From Oligoflexales bacterium (GTDB lineage: Bacteria > Bdellovibrionota_B > Oligoflexia > Oligoflexales > CACXFL01): 6,962 nucleotides of DNA. Shown here in pieces: positions 6,736 to 6,962 of the stretch. A program made the translations under genes and the position numbers. The notes below the pieces were generated by a model. That model worked only from the letters and a program-made list of their open reading frames with translations. It was not told the DNA's origin and made no database searches. Each line of letters starts with the position of its first letter. Position 1 is the stretch's first letter. Location: the NCBI GenBank assembly GCA_028282865.1, contig JANQHA010000065.1, positions 1 through 6,962 on the forward strand, in the 5' to 3' direction.

Positions 6736-6743
6736 CTCCCTTT
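6736..6743 (-). promoter_or_regulatory. Shine-Dalgarno AAAGGGAG that fixes the permease start
   Basis: AAAGGGAG is read on the minus strand and ends 5 bases before ATG 6730. It supports the 428-residue form over the 451-residue form that begins at GTG 6799. Confidence 0.75.
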
Positions 6744-6748
6744 CGGCA

Positions 6749-6775
6749 ACTATACAGGTAACCGAAAAATTTCAA
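6749..6775 (-). promoter_or_regulatory. Possible promoter of the permease gene
   Basis: TTGAAA (6775-6770, 5 of 6 matches) and TATAGT (6754-6749, 5 of 6 matches) lie on the minus strand, but the 15-base spacer is short. The predicted start near 6742 would leave a leader of only about 12 bases that cuts into the ribosome site. An A/T-rich stretch further up (6780-6815) offers poorer alternatives, so this is tentative. Confidence 0.3.
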
Positions 6776-6892
6776 ATCGTAAAAATAATATAAGAACACT
6801 AGCGAGGAAAAATTAGATAATGATGGGTCAGATTGTCTTATTTAGTTTGCTATCACTTTAGTAGTAAATCATTCTCAACATCACTACGCCGG

Positions 6893-6904
6893 GCCAATCG
6901 GCCT
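6893..6904. repeat. Short inverted repeat GGCC-AATC-GGCC
   Basis: GGCC (6893-6896), loop AATC, and GGCC (6901-6904) form a compact GC-rich hairpin in an otherwise AT-rich, apparently gene-free edge region (6731-6962). It could be part of a terminator for a gene beyond the right edge, or a chance palindrome. No T-run follows on either strand. Confidence 0.3.
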
Positions 6905-6962
6905 AGTTAGTTAAACAACAAGCTCACGAAGATTACATTATCGACTTTCTTGAAAAAATAGA

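Noticed and set aside
6564..6761. Plus-strand open frame of 65 codons
   Set aside because: It is antisense to the TM1-TM2 region of the permease and shows the low-complexity proline/alanine/isoleucine pattern expected from the complement of a membrane segment.
6731..6799. 23-residue N-terminal extension of the permease from GTG 6799
   Set aside because: There is no Shine-Dalgarno before 6799. The extension is Tyr/Phe-rich and not typical of APC proteins. ATG 6730 has AAAGGGAG at ideal spacing and begins with the usual short polar N-terminus.

Overview
This window comes from a moderately AT-rich bacterial chromosome. Three of the five genes encode proteins with Sec-type signal peptides. Start sites are led by clear AAGGAG-type Shine-Dalgarno sequences, and one product is a periplasmic PepSY protein. 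Together these suggest a Gram-negative, probably proteobacterial, organism. The genus cannot be named from the sequence. I see no insertion sequence, integrase, tRNA, rRNA or CRISPR array.

Layout. Positions 1-1545 (+ strand) hold the 3' part of a gene for an ankyrin-repeat protein whose start lies left of the window. The frame is open from base 1, so the GTG at 400 is not its start. It converges on a block of four minus-strand genes, and a long hairpin at 1565-1604 separates the two and probably terminates transcription in both directions. In transcription order (right to left) the minus-strand genes are: an APC-superfamily amino-acid permease (6730-5444), a small exported PepSY-domain protein (5341-5018), a large exported protein made of two tandem nucleoside-hydrolase-like domains (4862-2193), and a small exported protein with six cysteines (1999-1658). 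Gaps of about 100-195 bases, each with promoter-like or terminator-like elements, suggest separate transcription units or read-through with internal promoters rather than one tight operon. The right edge (6731-6962) has no convincing gene.

The most interesting locus is the 889-residue tandem nucleoside-hydrolase-like protein. Its second domain keeps candidate counterparts of the calcium- and ribose-binding aspartates of nucleoside hydrolases, split between residues 494-499 and 777. The first domain has lost most of them. This looks like an exported pseudo-domain/active-domain pair, but the catalytic claim is inference from motif reading. Whether the permease, PepSY protein, hydrolase-like protein and Cys-rich protein work together is not shown by the sequence beyond shared strand and export signals.
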